Below, piece by piece: positions 19,106 through 29,584 of a DNA stretch of 41,706 nucleotides (the first letter of the stretch is position 1; every line of letters starts with the position of its first letter). The notes beneath the pieces were generated by a model, which was not told the origin of the DNA, made no database searches, and worked only from the letters and a program-made list of their open reading frames with translations. The DNA is from Ensifer sp. LC11. GTDB taxonomy: Bacteria; Pseudomonadota; Alphaproteobacteria; Rhizobiales; Rhizobiaceae. The stretch covers positions 1-41,706 of the forward strand of contig NZ_MBSO01000037.1 of the NCBI RefSeq assembly GCF_001695835.1, given 5' to 3'. A program made the translations under genes and the position numbers.

Positions 19106-19984
19106 GTGGAAAAAATCTTTGACCAGAGCCTCGTCGAGGCGCACCGGGCAAGGGCCCTTGCAAACGCCGACCCGAAGGCCGGCTTTCTTCTCGATATCGT
19201 TGCCGAGGAGCTTGCCGAGCGCGTCAGCGTGGTCGAGCGCCACTTTGATCGTGCGCTGGAGCTGCACGGTTACACCGGGCAAACGGGCCGCCATCTGATG
19301 GCAACCGGCAAGATCGACACCATCGAGCGCGTGGAAACGGACGCACGATTCGGCTCGACCGAAGCCCCTGTGACGATCGCATCCCTGGAAGAGGTTCCGG
19401 CCGAACCCGAGAGTTTCAACCTGATCGTCTCTCCCCTTTCGCTTCACCTGACCAACGATACGCCGGGCGCCTTCATCCAGGTGCGCCGCGCGCTGAAGCC
19501 GGACGGGCTCTTCCTCGCCGCGATCCCCGGCACCGGCACATTACAGGAATTGCGCGAGGCGCTCCTTGCCGCAGAAGCGGAGCTGACGGGCGGCGCCAGC
19601 CCGCGCGTCATCCCCTTTGCCGACGTCCGTGATGTCGGCGCCCTTCTGCAGCGGGCCGGCTTTGCGCTGCCGGTCACCGACACCGAGACCTACACGGTAC
19701 GCTACGATTCGCTGTTCGCTCTGATCCGCGACTTGCGCGCCATGGGCATGACCAGCCCGCTTGCAGCACGCAGTCGCGTACCCGTTTCCCGGCGCTTCTT
19801 CCTGAGAGCTGCGGAAATTTACGCTGAGCGCTTCTCCGATCCGGACGGTCGCGTTCGCGCGACATTCTCGATCATCTACCTGTCTGGCTGGGCACCGCAC
19901 GAGAGCCAGCAGAAACCGCTGAAACCGGGATCGGCAAAACAGCGGCTTTCGGCAGCACTCGGCACAAAGGAGCAGCCCCTGTAA
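19106..19984 (+). CDS. BioC/NDUFAF5-like SAM methyltransferase
   Basis: A 292-residue class I methyltransferase-fold protein. It begins VEKIFDQSLVEAHRARALAN, the usual opening of the alphaproteobacterial relatives of mitochondrial NDUFAF5, and has FNLIVSPLSLHLTNDTPGAF and RRALKPDGLFLAAIPGTGTLQELR typical of the BioC/NDUFAF5 group. The glycine-rich motif I is poorly conserved. NDUFAF5 modifies an Arg of a complex I subunit, while BioC protects malonyl-ACP in biotin synthesis; with no bio genes nearby the first is more likely, but this is inference. The GTG at 19106 has GGAG upstream; in-frame codons before it encode unconserved basic residues. Confidence 0.82.
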   Translation: MEKIFDQSLVEAHRARALANADPKAGFLLDIVAEELAERVSVVERHFDRALELHGYTGQTGRHLMATGKIDTIERVETDARFGSTEAPVTIASLEEVPAEPESFNLIVSPLSLHLTNDTPGAFIQVRRALKPDGLFLAAIPGTGTLQELREALLAAEAELTGGASPRVIPFADVRDVGALLQRAGFALPVTDTETYTVRYDSLFALIRDLRAMGMTSPLAARSRVPVSRRFFLRAAEIYAERFSDPDGRVRATFSIIYLSGWAPHESQQKPLKPGSAKQRLSAALGTKEQPL

Positions 19985-20101
19985 CGCCGGCGGCGCAAGC
20001 GCTGCGGCGCACCTTGCGATCATGACATGCGAGAAATCAAAGGGCGTTGCGTCGGGTCGTGTCAATGCGCGGCGGCAATCGCCTTCGCCCAGCCGCGCGT
20101 T

Positions 20102-20422
20102 TCAGCAACCGCTCTTGCGGCCGTCGGCATCGATGATGCAAACCGCCCCGGGCATTTCCTGAAGGACGCTGCGACGAACCGTGTAGCGCTTGGTGGTTCC
20201 CTTCGGAGGGATCGAGCCGGTCGAGATGTTATCATAATCGACGGGCGTGTTGGCCATGATGCGCTTGTCGGTCTTGGACGAAAGCATCGGCGTCAGGATC
20301 AGTGTCAGCGCGATCACTGCAGTTCCGAACAACAGCGACAGATTGAGCACACCCGTCCGGCGGGACTGGCTCGTCACCAAGTCCTTTTCCTGAACCGTGC
20401 TCCAGAAATCGTCGTCCACCAT
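20102..20422 (-). CDS. Small single-pass membrane protein of unknown function
   Basis: A 106-residue protein I cannot place in a named family. Residues about 1-22 are hydrophilic and acidic, about 25-47 form one transmembrane helix (NLSLLFGTAVIALTLILTPM), and the rest is a soluble tail with an Arg-rich segment, one Cys in AVCIIDADG and a final Cys. The likely orientation puts the short N-terminus in the cytoplasm and the tail in the periplasm. The ATG of MVDDDFW has GAGG six bases upstream. It converges with the BioC-like gene and precedes nothing closely linked, so it is probably transcribed alone. Confidence 0.7.
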   Translation of the reverse strand: MVDDDFWSTVQEKDLVTSQSRRTGVLNLSLLFGTAVIALTLILTPMLSSKTDKRIMANTPVDYDNISTGSIPPKGTTKRYTVRRSVLQEMPGAVCIIDADGRKSGC

Positions 20423-20602
20423 CCCAGCCTCACAAACGCGCAACACACGGCGGACGCAAGCGCCCTTCCCTAGCTTGGTTCCACCGCATTGCCTGAAATC
20501 GGCACGCCGTTTGCGAACGATACGTACCGAAACTGAATTGAAACTATCTTTGCGCGAGGGAGATAAACGATCGATTAATAATCAATCAGTTTTCGGGTAG
20601 GT

Positions 20603-21016
20603 TCAGAGCAAATCCATGAGAAATGGGATCAGCGGCTCGTCGGCCGGTGGCATAGGATAATCGCGCAGCGCCTTTGGCCGAACCCATTTGATCGCCTGGC
20701 CTTCCCTTCCGGTCGCCACACCCTCGTAGCGCCGGCAGACATAGAGCGGCATCAGCAGGTGGAAATCGTCATAGGTGTGGCTGGCGAAGGTAAGCGGCGC
20801 AAGGCAGGCAACCTTGGTGCGGATGCCAAGTTCCTCGTCCAACTCGCGGATCAGGGTTTCCTCGGGCGTTTCACCGGCTTCCACCTTGCCGCCGGGAAAC
20901 TCCCAGAGGCCGGCGAGCGATTTCCCTTCCGGCCGTTGCGCAAGCAGGATGCGACCGTCGCTATCGACGAGAGCGCAGGCGGCAACGAGGACGATCTTCT
21001 TTCCGCTGGCGTCCAT
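20603..21016 (-). CDS. mutT: Nudix hydrolase, 8-oxo-dGTP diphosphatase MutT
   Basis: A 137-residue Nudix hydrolase that cleaves 8-oxo-dGTP to its monophosphate and so prevents A:T to C:G transversions. The Nudix box is complete (GGKVEAGETPEETLIREL followed by DEELGI), and LWEFPGGK before it is typical of MutT. I start at MDASGKKIVLVAACAL, five bases after the stop of the GNAT gene; a longer in-frame start would overlap that gene by 100 bases. It is the last gene of argJ-GNAT-mutT. Confidence 0.92.
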   Translation of the reverse strand: MDASGKKIVLVAACALVDSDGRILLAQRPEGKSLAGLWEFPGGKVEAGETPEETLIRELDEELGIRTKVACLAPLTFASHTYDDFHLLMPLYVCRRYEGVATGREGQAIKWVRPKALRDYPMPPADEPLIPFLMDLL

Positions 21017-21021
21017 GGCCC

Positions 21022-21840
21022 TCAAGCCCTCGGCGTTCTGTAGATATAGCTGTAGACTTCCGAAAAACCGGCGCCGCGATAGAGCGCCAGCGCTGCGCTG
21101 TTCTCCGCCTCGACCTGCAGCCACGCCTTCTTGGCGCCCCGCAGACGCGCCCAGCGCAGGCAGACGTCAAGCATCGCCTTGCCGACACCCCGTCCGCGAA
21201 CCTCTTCGTCCACGGCAAACTGCATGATACCGGCAAGGTCGTTGTCCTGCACAACGAGCGCCACGGCGGTCGGCCCTGTCTCGGCGTCCTCGAACAGGAA
21301 CAGGCCGCTTTCCGGCTTGATCGCGTTGATGATCTCAGCAAGTGCCGCCTTCTTTTTGGGGTCGCTTTTGCCGATGCCGATGCAGGCATCGACGAAGCGG
21401 CCGACATCCTTGATCGGCAGATGGTCGATGCCATCACCGAACTCGCGCTCGGCAAGGTCAACCGTCATCACCAGGCTGCGGCTGAAGGCGGACCACCCCT
21501 CAGCGTCCATGTGGGCAACGAGTTGCGGCGGCGTCAGCGGCGTCTGGCGCACGGTCAACGGCCGGCCGTAGTCGGCAAAGCGCTTGGCGGCCTTTTCGAG
21601 GCGGACCGGGATGTCGCGATAGTCGGACGGGTCGAGCGGATTGACGGAGTTCAGCCGCTTGGAATCGTGACCCGCGTTGAGCCGGATCAGCCAGCTGCCA
21701 TCATACTGCACCGACGCTGCCGGCCAGGCCCGGAAGCCTACGGCCTCGAGACGGCGCACGCTCGGGAGATCCACCATTGCCACTTCCCCACCTTCGACCA
21801 CAACATCGCCCGGTGCCGGCCGAATATCACTCGATGTCAT
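21022..21840 (-). CDS. GNAT-family N-acetyltransferase
   Basis: A 272-residue protein with a C-terminal GNAT domain: LAGIMQFAVDEEVRGRGVGKAMLDVCLRWA is the acetyl-CoA pyrophosphate-binding segment and AENSAALALYRGAGFSEVY the following helix-strand. The N-terminal half is less conserved and may be a degenerate second GNAT fold. The substrate is unknown. The chosen ATG (MTSSDIRP) has AAAGG at suitable distance; an alternative ATG at 21882 lacks a good site. It lies between argJ and mutT, tightly packed with mutT, an arrangement I believe is common in Rhizobiales; co-transcription is likely. Confidence 0.88.
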   Translation of the reverse strand: MTSSDIRPAPGDVVVEGGEVAMVDLPSVRRLEAVGFRAWPAASVQYDGSWLIRLNAGHDSKRLNSVNPLDPSDYRDIPVRLEKAAKRFADYGRPLTVRQTPLTPPQLVAHMDAEGWSAFSRSLVMTVDLAEREFGDGIDHLPIKDVGRFVDACIGIGKSDPKKKAALAEIINAIKPESGLFLFEDAETGPTAVALVVQDNDLAGIMQFAVDEEVRGRGVGKAMLDVCLRWARLRGAKKAWLQVEAENSAALALYRGAGFSEVYSYIYRTPRA

Positions 21841-21897
21841 CTTGCTACCTTTGCCAACCCGGAACGCCAGGCTGTTTACCATCGCCCGACCGAAGCC

Positions 21898-23139
21898 TCA
21901 GCTCCGGTAGTCGCCGTTGATTTCGACGTATTCCTTTGTCAGGTCACAGGTATAAACCGTGGCGCGACCGGACCCGAGACCGATTTCGACGCGGATTGTT
22001 ATGTCCTCTGCCTTCATGATGGCGGTGGCCGCCGCTTCCGAATAGGTGGGATCGCGCTCGCCCTCGACGGCTACGCGCACATCGCCGAACCAGATCGCCA
22101 GCCGGTCCCGTTCGGCCATTTCGCCTGATTTACCGACAGCCATGACGACGCGGCCCCAATTGGCGTCCTCGCCGGCAACGGCGGTCTTGACCAGCGGCGA
22201 ATTGGCGATCGACAGCGCGATGCGCTTGGCGGCTGCGTCGTTTTCCGCACCTTCGACCGTAACCTCGACCATCTTGCGCGCGCCTTCGCCATCGCGCACC
22301 ACCTGGAGTGCGAGATCGCGAAGCAGGTCGTTCAGCGCCAGGCGGAAGCTTTCGAGCCGCGGATCGGCCGCGTCGGAGACCGTCTGTTGTCCGTCGGCGG
22401 CCGCAGCGCCCGTCGCGAAGAGCATCAGCGTGTCGGAGGTCGAGGTGTCGCTGTCGACCGTGACCGAGTTGAAGGTCGGACCGACACCAGCCGAAAGCAG
22501 AGCTTGCAGGGCCACGGGGGCGATGTCGGCGTCGGTGACAACGAAGGAAAGCATCGTCGCCATGTCCGGCGCGATCATGCCGGCGCCCTTGGCAATGCCG
22601 TTGATCGTGACCTTGACGCCACCGATCTCGGCGCTGCGGGTCGCGACCTTCGGATAGGTATCCGTCGTCATGATCGCCTTGGCGGCTTCGAACCAGAAAT
22701 CTTCCGTGCCGTTCGCCGAGAGATCGTCGAGCACGCCGGCGAACTTGGTCGCATCGAGCGGTTCGCCGATGACGCCGGTCGAAGCGAGGAACACCTCGCT
22801 CTCGGAGCAGCCGACGGCCTTCGCAGCCGATTTAGCCGTAAGCTCGGTCGCTTCGCGCCCCTTGTTGCCGGTGAAGGCATTGGCGTTGCCGGAGTTGACG
22901 ACGACGGCGCGCGCGATGCCGCCTGCAAGGTTCTTGCGGCAAAAGTCGACCGGAGCCGAAGGGCATTTGGAACGGGTGAAAACACCAGCGACGGCCGCAG
23001 GCCGGTCAAAGACCATCATCAGCACGTCGGTGCGGTTCTTGTACTTGATGCCGGCGGCTGCGGTTGCCATGCGCACACCGCGCACGGAGGGCATTTCGGC
23101 GAAGGTTTTCGGAGCGAGCGGAGAAACGGAGCCGGACAT
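21898..23139 (-). CDS. argJ: Bifunctional ornithine acetyltransferase / N-acetylglutamate synthase
   Basis: A 413-residue enzyme of the cyclic arginine pathway that moves the acetyl group from N-acetylornithine to glutamate. It is made as a precursor that cleaves itself before Thr195 in the motif [12 protein letters not shown], giving alpha and beta chains; the motif is intact. Other family signatures are [10 protein letters not shown] and [18 protein letters not shown]. Starting at [13 protein letters not shown] gives the family length, with CAGG about six bases upstream. Whether it also makes N-acetylglutamate from acetyl-CoA cannot be told from sequence. It leads the argJ-GNAT-mutT unit. 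Confidence 0.96.
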   Translation of the reverse strand: MSGSVSPLAPKTFAEMPSVRGVRMATAAAGIKYKNRTDVLMMVFDRPAAVAGVFTRSKCPSAPVDFCRKNLAGGIARAVVVNSGNANAFTGNKGREATELTAKSAAKAVGCSESEVFLASTGVIGEPLDATKFAGVLDDLSANGTEDFWFEAAKAIMTTDTYPKVATRSAEIGGVKVTINGIAKGAGMIAPDMATMLSFVVTDADIAPVALQALLSAGVGPTFNSVTVDSDTSTSDTLMLFATGAAAADGQQTVSDAADPRLESFRLALNDLLRDLALQVVRDGEGARKMVEVTVEGAENDAAAKRIALSIANSPLVKTAVAGEDANWGRVVMAVGKSGEMAERDRLAIWFGDVRVAVEGERDPTYSEAAATAIMKAEDITIRVEIGLGSGRATVYTCDLTKEYVEINGDYRS

Positions 23140-23287
23140 GGGAACCTGCCTTGACAAGATTGGGCCTAGAGCGGGGCAAGGAACGTGCGTGCGGTTACCC
23201 GCCCGCGTCCCGCTACAACTTCATACTGCGACCTTGCAACAAATGCCCGAACGGTTTTCACCGCCGGGCATCGACAAAAGCGGTGAC

Positions 23288-23316
23288 GGCAGGTCCCGTC
23301 ACAGACAGGACCTGCC
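23288..23316 (-). terminator. Hairpin terminator after the parvulin gene
   Basis: GGCAGGTCC (23288-23296) and GGACCTGCC (23308-23316) form a perfect 9-bp stem with an 11-base loop just after the stop codon of the parvulin gene. The minus-strand tail has only a short T-run (CGCTTTTG), so termination may be partial. Confidence 0.55.
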
Positions 23317-23324
23317 GATCGAAA

Positions 23325-24188
23325 TTACTTGGCTTGCTGGGCTTCCTGCGCCTTGTTGGCCTCGTCATAGGCCTTCTTCAGCGCCGGATCGGAGATCTCG
23401 ACGCCGGCATCCTTTTTCGCGGCGGCAAGCAGCTCGACGTACTTGTCGCGCATGACAAGCTGACGAACCTGCGGCTCGACCTGCTCCAGCGGCGGCGGGG
23501 CCTGCGGGCGCTTGTCTTCGACCAGGATGACGTGGAAGCCGAACTGCGTCTTGACCGGGGTCTTGGTGTAGGCGCCCTTCTCCAGAGCGAAGACTGCCGT
23601 TTCGAATTCAGGCACCATGCGGCCCTTGGTGAAGTAGCCGAGGTCGCCGCCGTCATCCTTGTTCGGATCGGACGACTTCGCCTTTGCAAGCTCGACGAAG
23701 CTCTTGCCGGCGTCGAGTTCCTTGATGATTTCCTTGGCCTCGTCCTCGGTCTTGACCAGGATATGGCGCGCCTTCACCTCTTCCTGGGCCGGGATCGCTG
23801 CGATTTCCTTGTCATAGCGCGCCTTAACCTCTTCCTTGGTGATGGCGTCGACGACATGCTTCTTGAAATAGGCGTTGTGCAGCTCGCGCTCGGTCAGGTA
23901 GGCGACGCGCTGCTTGAAGGTCGCATCGTCCTGCAGGCCTTCCTTTTCGGCCGTCTTCGACAGAAGCTTGACATCGATGATCGCCGAAAGTGCTGCGGCG
24001 CGCTTCTGCTCCTCCGGCATCTGCTGCAGCTGCGGGTCGAGGCCGCCAAGCGCCAGGTTGAGTTCGGACTGGCGCACTTCCTGGCCGCCAACCTTGGCGA
24101 CCACCGGATCGGCATCTTCCGCCCGCGCGCCGTGAACGGCAATCGCCGCAACCAGTGCCGCGGCGGCCAGGGTTTTCAACTTGGACAT
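23325..24188 (-). CDS. Periplasmic parvulin-type peptidyl-prolyl isomerase
   Basis: A 287-residue secreted folding factor. A Sec signal peptide (Lys-positive start, hydrophobic core [11 protein letters not shown], cleavage after GARA) covers about 1-24. A chaperone-like N-terminal region resembling SurA/PrsA follows, then a parvulin domain at about 140-230 ([15 protein letters not shown], then [19 protein letters not shown] and [11 protein letters not shown]). It should catalyse proline isomerisation of exported proteins in the periplasm. The ATG of MSKLK has AAAGG nine bases upstream; an in-frame GTG two codons earlier is too close. It is divergent from secA, the export motor, a sensible pairing. 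Confidence 0.92.
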   Translation of the reverse strand: MSKLKTLAAAALVAAIAVHGARAEDADPVVAKVGGQEVRQSELNLALGGLDPQLQQMPEEQKRAAALSAIIDVKLLSKTAEKEGLQDDATFKQRVAYLTERELHNAYFKKHVVDAITKEEVKARYDKEIAAIPAQEEVKARHILVKTEDEAKEIIKELDAGKSFVELAKAKSSDPNKDDGGDLGYFTKGRMVPEFETAVFALEKGAYTKTPVKTQFGFHVILVEDKRPQAPPPLEQVEPQVRQLVMRDKYVELLAAAKKDAGVEISDPALKKAYDEANKAQEAQQAK

Positions 24189-24294
24189 GCTCACTAACCT
24201 TTCACATTGGCCATCGGCGCAATTGCCTCAAGCGCGTAGCGGCTGCACACCACCAGAATGTGGCGGTTCTGTAGCCGTCCGGCCGTGCAAGTGC

Positions 24295-24323
24295 GTTGAC
24301 ATAATTCGACCCCCCTCTTATCT
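24295..24323 (+). promoter_or_regulatory. Probable secA promoter
   Basis: GTTGAC (24295-24300), 17 bases, then TTATCT (24318-24323) agrees with the rhizobial consensus CTTGAC-N17-CTATAT at five and four positions. It would start transcription about 105 bases before secA. Confidence 0.5.
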
Positions 24324-24432
24324 GTCACGCAACCTCGCGTCCAGAACAGTTTCCGGGCGTTTCACGGCATTGCGCGGTTTTTCACGGCGCGGCCATGAGA
24401 CCTTAGGCAACAAAAAAGAAAGGACCATTCGT

Positions 24433-27141
<2,709 letters not shown>

Positions 27142-27193
27142 CAGACGCCAAAGTGCGCGAAGCCTTTTTTTCCGCACCCTTGTTCAATCGGAT

Positions 27194-27216
27194 AATGCCG
27201 CCTCTATGGCGGCATT
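27194..27216. terminator. Bidirectional terminator after secA
   Basis: AATGCCGCC (27194-27202) and GGCGGCATT (27208-27216) form a 9-bp stem with a five-base loop, followed by CTCATTTTC on the plus strand. It separates secA from the convergent Clp-N gene. Confidence 0.75.
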
Positions 27217-27241
27217 CTCATTTTCAAGCCTGCTTGCTGAT

Positions 27242-27748
27242 CTATGCCTTCGCGTGGCCGTTTTCAGCGATCGCATCGGCCGCGGATCTCAGGACGACGG
27301 CATCGACGCCCAGGGCGCGGAGCGCTCGCGCTGCCACACCATGCGACATGCCTGCGACGATTCCGACGACATGAGCACCGAGCAGCGGGCGGTGATCCTT
27401 CCGGCTTGCCGCCAGTTCCTGCATGATTTCCCGGCCCGAGGAAGCAGCCTGATAGAAACCCGGACTTGCCGAAATCGGCATGTCGGCCGGTGTATCCGCT
27501 TTCAGGCCGATCAAGCGAAGGGCATCGACATACTGCCGTTCGATCGCGGCTCTCAAGGCGTCAGGCTCTACACCCGACTGCTCGAAGGCGAGGCGCGCAG
27601 TACCGTCAGGCAGATCGAGCGCAGCCAACAGGAAATGCTCGGCCCCGGGTTCCCGCTGCTGGTCCAGCAAGGCGTAGGTTTCCGCACGCTCGCAGAGAAG
27701 CTTGATGGTGCTCATGTTACTGAGCTTCGATTTGATTGCTTGGAACAT
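27242..27748 (-). CDS. Stand-alone Clp N-terminal domain protein
   Basis: A 168-residue protein made of two Clp_N repeats, at about 12-75 (IKLLCERAETYALLDQQREP then AEHFLLAALDLPDG) and about 98-160 (LLGAHVVGIVAGM then AARALRALGVDA), with no AAA+ domain. In ClpA, ClpB and ClpC this domain binds substrates and adaptors, so a free copy could act as an adaptor, competitor or stress sensor for such a machine; this is inference. The ATG at 27748 has AAGGGG overlapping the stop codon of the HTH gene upstream, so the two are coupled. Longer in-frame starts run through the HTH gene and are rejected. Confidence 0.8.
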   Translation of the reverse strand: MFQAIKSKLSNMSTIKLLCERAETYALLDQQREPGAEHFLLAALDLPDGTARLAFEQSGVEPDALRAAIERQYVDALRLIGLKADTPADMPISASPGFYQAASSGREIMQELAASRKDHRPLLGAHVVGIVAGMSHGVAARALRALGVDAVVLRSAADAIAENGHAKA

Positions 27749-27759
27749 CGCAAATCCCC

Positions 27760-27981
27760 TTATGTGGAACTGTCGTCCGCCGCCACGTCCGAAAGTCGCT
27801 TGTGGGCGGCCTGCTTGGTGATCCCGAGGGCTTGGGCGATCCTGGACCACGGCCAGCCTTGGCGCAGCGCTGATCGCACGGCCTGGCGCTCGATGCGGTC
27901 CGCCAGTCGGCGCAGAGCAACGACAGCGGCGAGCGCTTCGTCAGGGTCGGTCGGAACGGTAATGTCGTGCAGGTCAACCAT
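27760..27981 (-). CDS. Small helix-turn-helix protein
   Basis: A 73-residue protein with one helix-turn-helix at about residues 40-63 (GWPWSRIAQALGITKQAAHK) preceded by an acidic N-terminus and a helix (ALAAVVALRRLADRIERQAV). It has no sensory domain. The ATG is preceded by AAGG seven bases upstream, inside a 16-bp palindrome. Stop and start of the next gene are 11 bases apart. It probably binds the inverted repeats directly upstream and controls its own operon with the Clp-N protein, perhaps with that protein as its effector; I recall comparable HTH/Clp-N pairs in actinobacteria but cannot check. Confidence 0.8.
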   Translation of the reverse strand: MVDLHDITVPTDPDEALAAVVALRRLADRIERQAVRSALRQGWPWSRIAQALGITKQAAHKRLSDVAADDSST

Positions 27982-28027
27982 GCGTCAACCTTAGTTGACG
28001 ATACCCGCCTTGTCAACTAAGGTTGAC
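27973..28027. promoter_or_regulatory. Double palindrome (44-bp inverted repeat) at the HTH start
   Basis: GTCAACCTTAGTTGAC (27984-27999) and GTCAACTAAGGTTGAC (28012-28027) are each palindromic (GTCAAC-N4-GTTGAC) and are exact reverse complements, with 12 bases between. A fifth GTCAAC half-site (27973-27978) overlaps the first codons of the HTH gene. The copy nearest the gene contains its Shine-Dalgarno AAGG. As DNA it looks like a paired operator; as RNA it would form a perfect 16-bp stem hiding the ribosome binding site. Confidence 0.75.
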
Positions 28028-28123
28028 GGCAATTAGGGCGCCTGCTGCCACCGCCGTCAATCGGCATGTCTGGCCCTTTGCTACAACCGCACTGAACCGT
28101 TTGTTAACGCTGTTCTGGCAGTA

Positions 28124-28150
28124 CTGAGACCCTGTATTGCGTAATCTCAG
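28124..28150 (+). promoter_or_regulatory. Inverted repeat just upstream of the flippase gene
   Basis: CTGAGA (28124-28129) and TCTCAG (28145-28150) are inverted repeats 15 bases apart, ending ten bases before the GTG start. The inner CCCTG and outer CAGGG offer an alternative pairing that would include the AGGG ribosome binding site. Function unknown. Confidence 0.3.
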
Positions 28151-28159
28151 GGTGTCCTC

Positions 28160-29584
28160 GTGTTCATGGCGGTATGTCAAACGGCCGGACGAATGCTGCC
28201 GTCGGCGCTGAGACACCGCCTCTGTGCGTTGATTGGCGGGCTCGTCGCGATTTTGACCGGTTCCGACGCAAAGAGCACGGCTCGGCGCATGGCGCTGGTC
28301 GCCTTCACCGTCCGCATCGTCAGCGCTGCAATCGCCTTCCTGTCGCAGATCATTCTCGCGCGGCTGATGGGTGAGTTCGAATACGGCATCTTCGTCTTCG
28401 TCTGGGTCCTCGTCATCCTTTTCGGCAGCCTTTCCTGCGTCGGTTTTCACTCCGTCGTGATCCGCTTCCTGCCGGAGTATCAGGCAACGGCGGCCATGGA
28501 CGAGATCCGTGGGGTAACGACGACGGTGCGTGTCTTCGCACTGACCTCCGCCACTGCGGTCGCCATCGTCGGGCTGATCGGCCTCTGGCTGTTTGGTGTG
28601 CACATCGAGGCCTATTACCTCGTGCCTCTCTATCTCGGGCTGTTCACCCTGCCGATGATCTCGCTTGGCGATGTCATGGACGGGACGGCGCGGGCTCATG
28701 GCTGGGCGCTCTCCGCCTTGAGCCCCACCTTCATCATTCGACCGTTGCTGGTCCTCATCTTCATGGTGCTGGCCGTCGTAGCGGGCGCGCCGCACACGGC
28801 TAAGACCGCCATGGTCGCGGCCATGGCCGCGACCTATGTGACCACCATCTCGCAATTCCTGGTGCTGACCTATCGGCTGCGCTCGCGTTATGTGCAAGGA
28901 CCGCGACGCATCGAGCTTCGCCGCTGGCTCAAGGTTTCGATCCCCGTCTTCATGGTCGACGGCTTCGGCTTCCTTTTGACCAATTCCGATGTGGTGATCG
29001 TCGGCCTCTATCTCGAACCGGATGACGTCGGCATCTATTTCGCGGCCGCCAAGACCATGGCGCTGGTGCATTTCGTCATGTTTGCCGTCAAGGCGGCGGC
29101 CGGCCCGCGCGTCTCGAATGCCATGGCCCGCGATCCCTCCCAGATTGCCGGTATCGCCATAGAAAGCGCGCGCTGGGCCTTCTGGCCGTCACTGCTGGTC
29201 GGCGCGCTTGTCCTTCTGGCCGGGCCGCTCCTGCTTTCGCTCTTCGGCCCCGCCTTCGTCACCGGGCTGCCGCTGATGATGATCCTCTTTGCCGGCATCC
29301 TCGCCAAGGCCTTCGTCGGCCCGGCCGAGACGCTGCTGACGATGGCGGGCCAGCAGACGCTCTGCGTCGTCCTTTACGCCGGCGCGCTTTTGGCCAACAT
29401 CGCGCTCAATCTGAGCCTCATCCCTCAGTTCGGACTGAGCGGCGCTGCTTTTGCAACCGCTGGTGCAATGTTTATCGAGGCGATGTTGCTGCATATCGCC
29501 GTCCGACATACTTTCGGCTTCGCGCTCTTCGCCTTCGCAAGTGCCCGGGCCGGCAATGATAACAACGGGGCTGTCCATCCATGA
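28160..29584 (+). CDS. Polysaccharide flippase (Wzx/MATE-like)
   Basis: A 474-residue integral membrane protein of about 12-14 transmembrane helices, in the MOP superfamily that includes Wzx-type lipid-linked oligosaccharide flippases. The N-terminal helix segment AFTVRIVSAAIAFLSQIILARLMGEFEYGIFVF is the usual opening of the group, and a second repeat begins near residue 250 (KVSIPVFMVDGFGFLL). The cargo is unknown. I start at the GTG at 28160, with AGGG seven bases upstream; ATG at 28166 is also possible. Its stop overlaps the start of the acyltransferase gene by four bases (ATGA). No glycosyltransferase gene is nearby. Confidence 0.85.
   Translation: MFMAVCQTAGRMLPSALRHRLCALIGGLVAILTGSDAKSTARRMALVAFTVRIVSAAIAFLSQIILARLMGEFEYGIFVFVWVLVILFGSLSCVGFHSVVIRFLPEYQATAAMDEIRGVTTTVRVFALTSATAVAIVGLIGLWLFGVHIEAYYLVPLYLGLFTLPMISLGDVMDGTARAHGWALSALSPTFIIRPLLVLIFMVLAVVAGAPHTAKTAMVAAMAATYVTTISQFLVLTYRLRSRYVQGPRRIELRRWLKVSIPVFMVDGFGFLLTNSDVVIVGLYLEPDDVGIYFAAAKTMALVHFVMFAVKAAAGPRVSNAMARDPSQIAGIAIESARWAFWPSLLVGALVLLAGPLLLSLFGPAFVTGLPLMMILFAGILAKAFVGPAETLLTMAGQQTLCVVLYAGALLANIALNLSLIPQFGLSGAAFATAGAMFIEAMLLHIAVRHTFGFALFAFASARAGNDNNGAVHP

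Noticed and set aside
24181-24432. In-frame 5' extension of secA
   Set aside because: SecA starts at the conserved [13 protein letters not shown] with a strong Shine-Dalgarno; the extension crosses the promoter.
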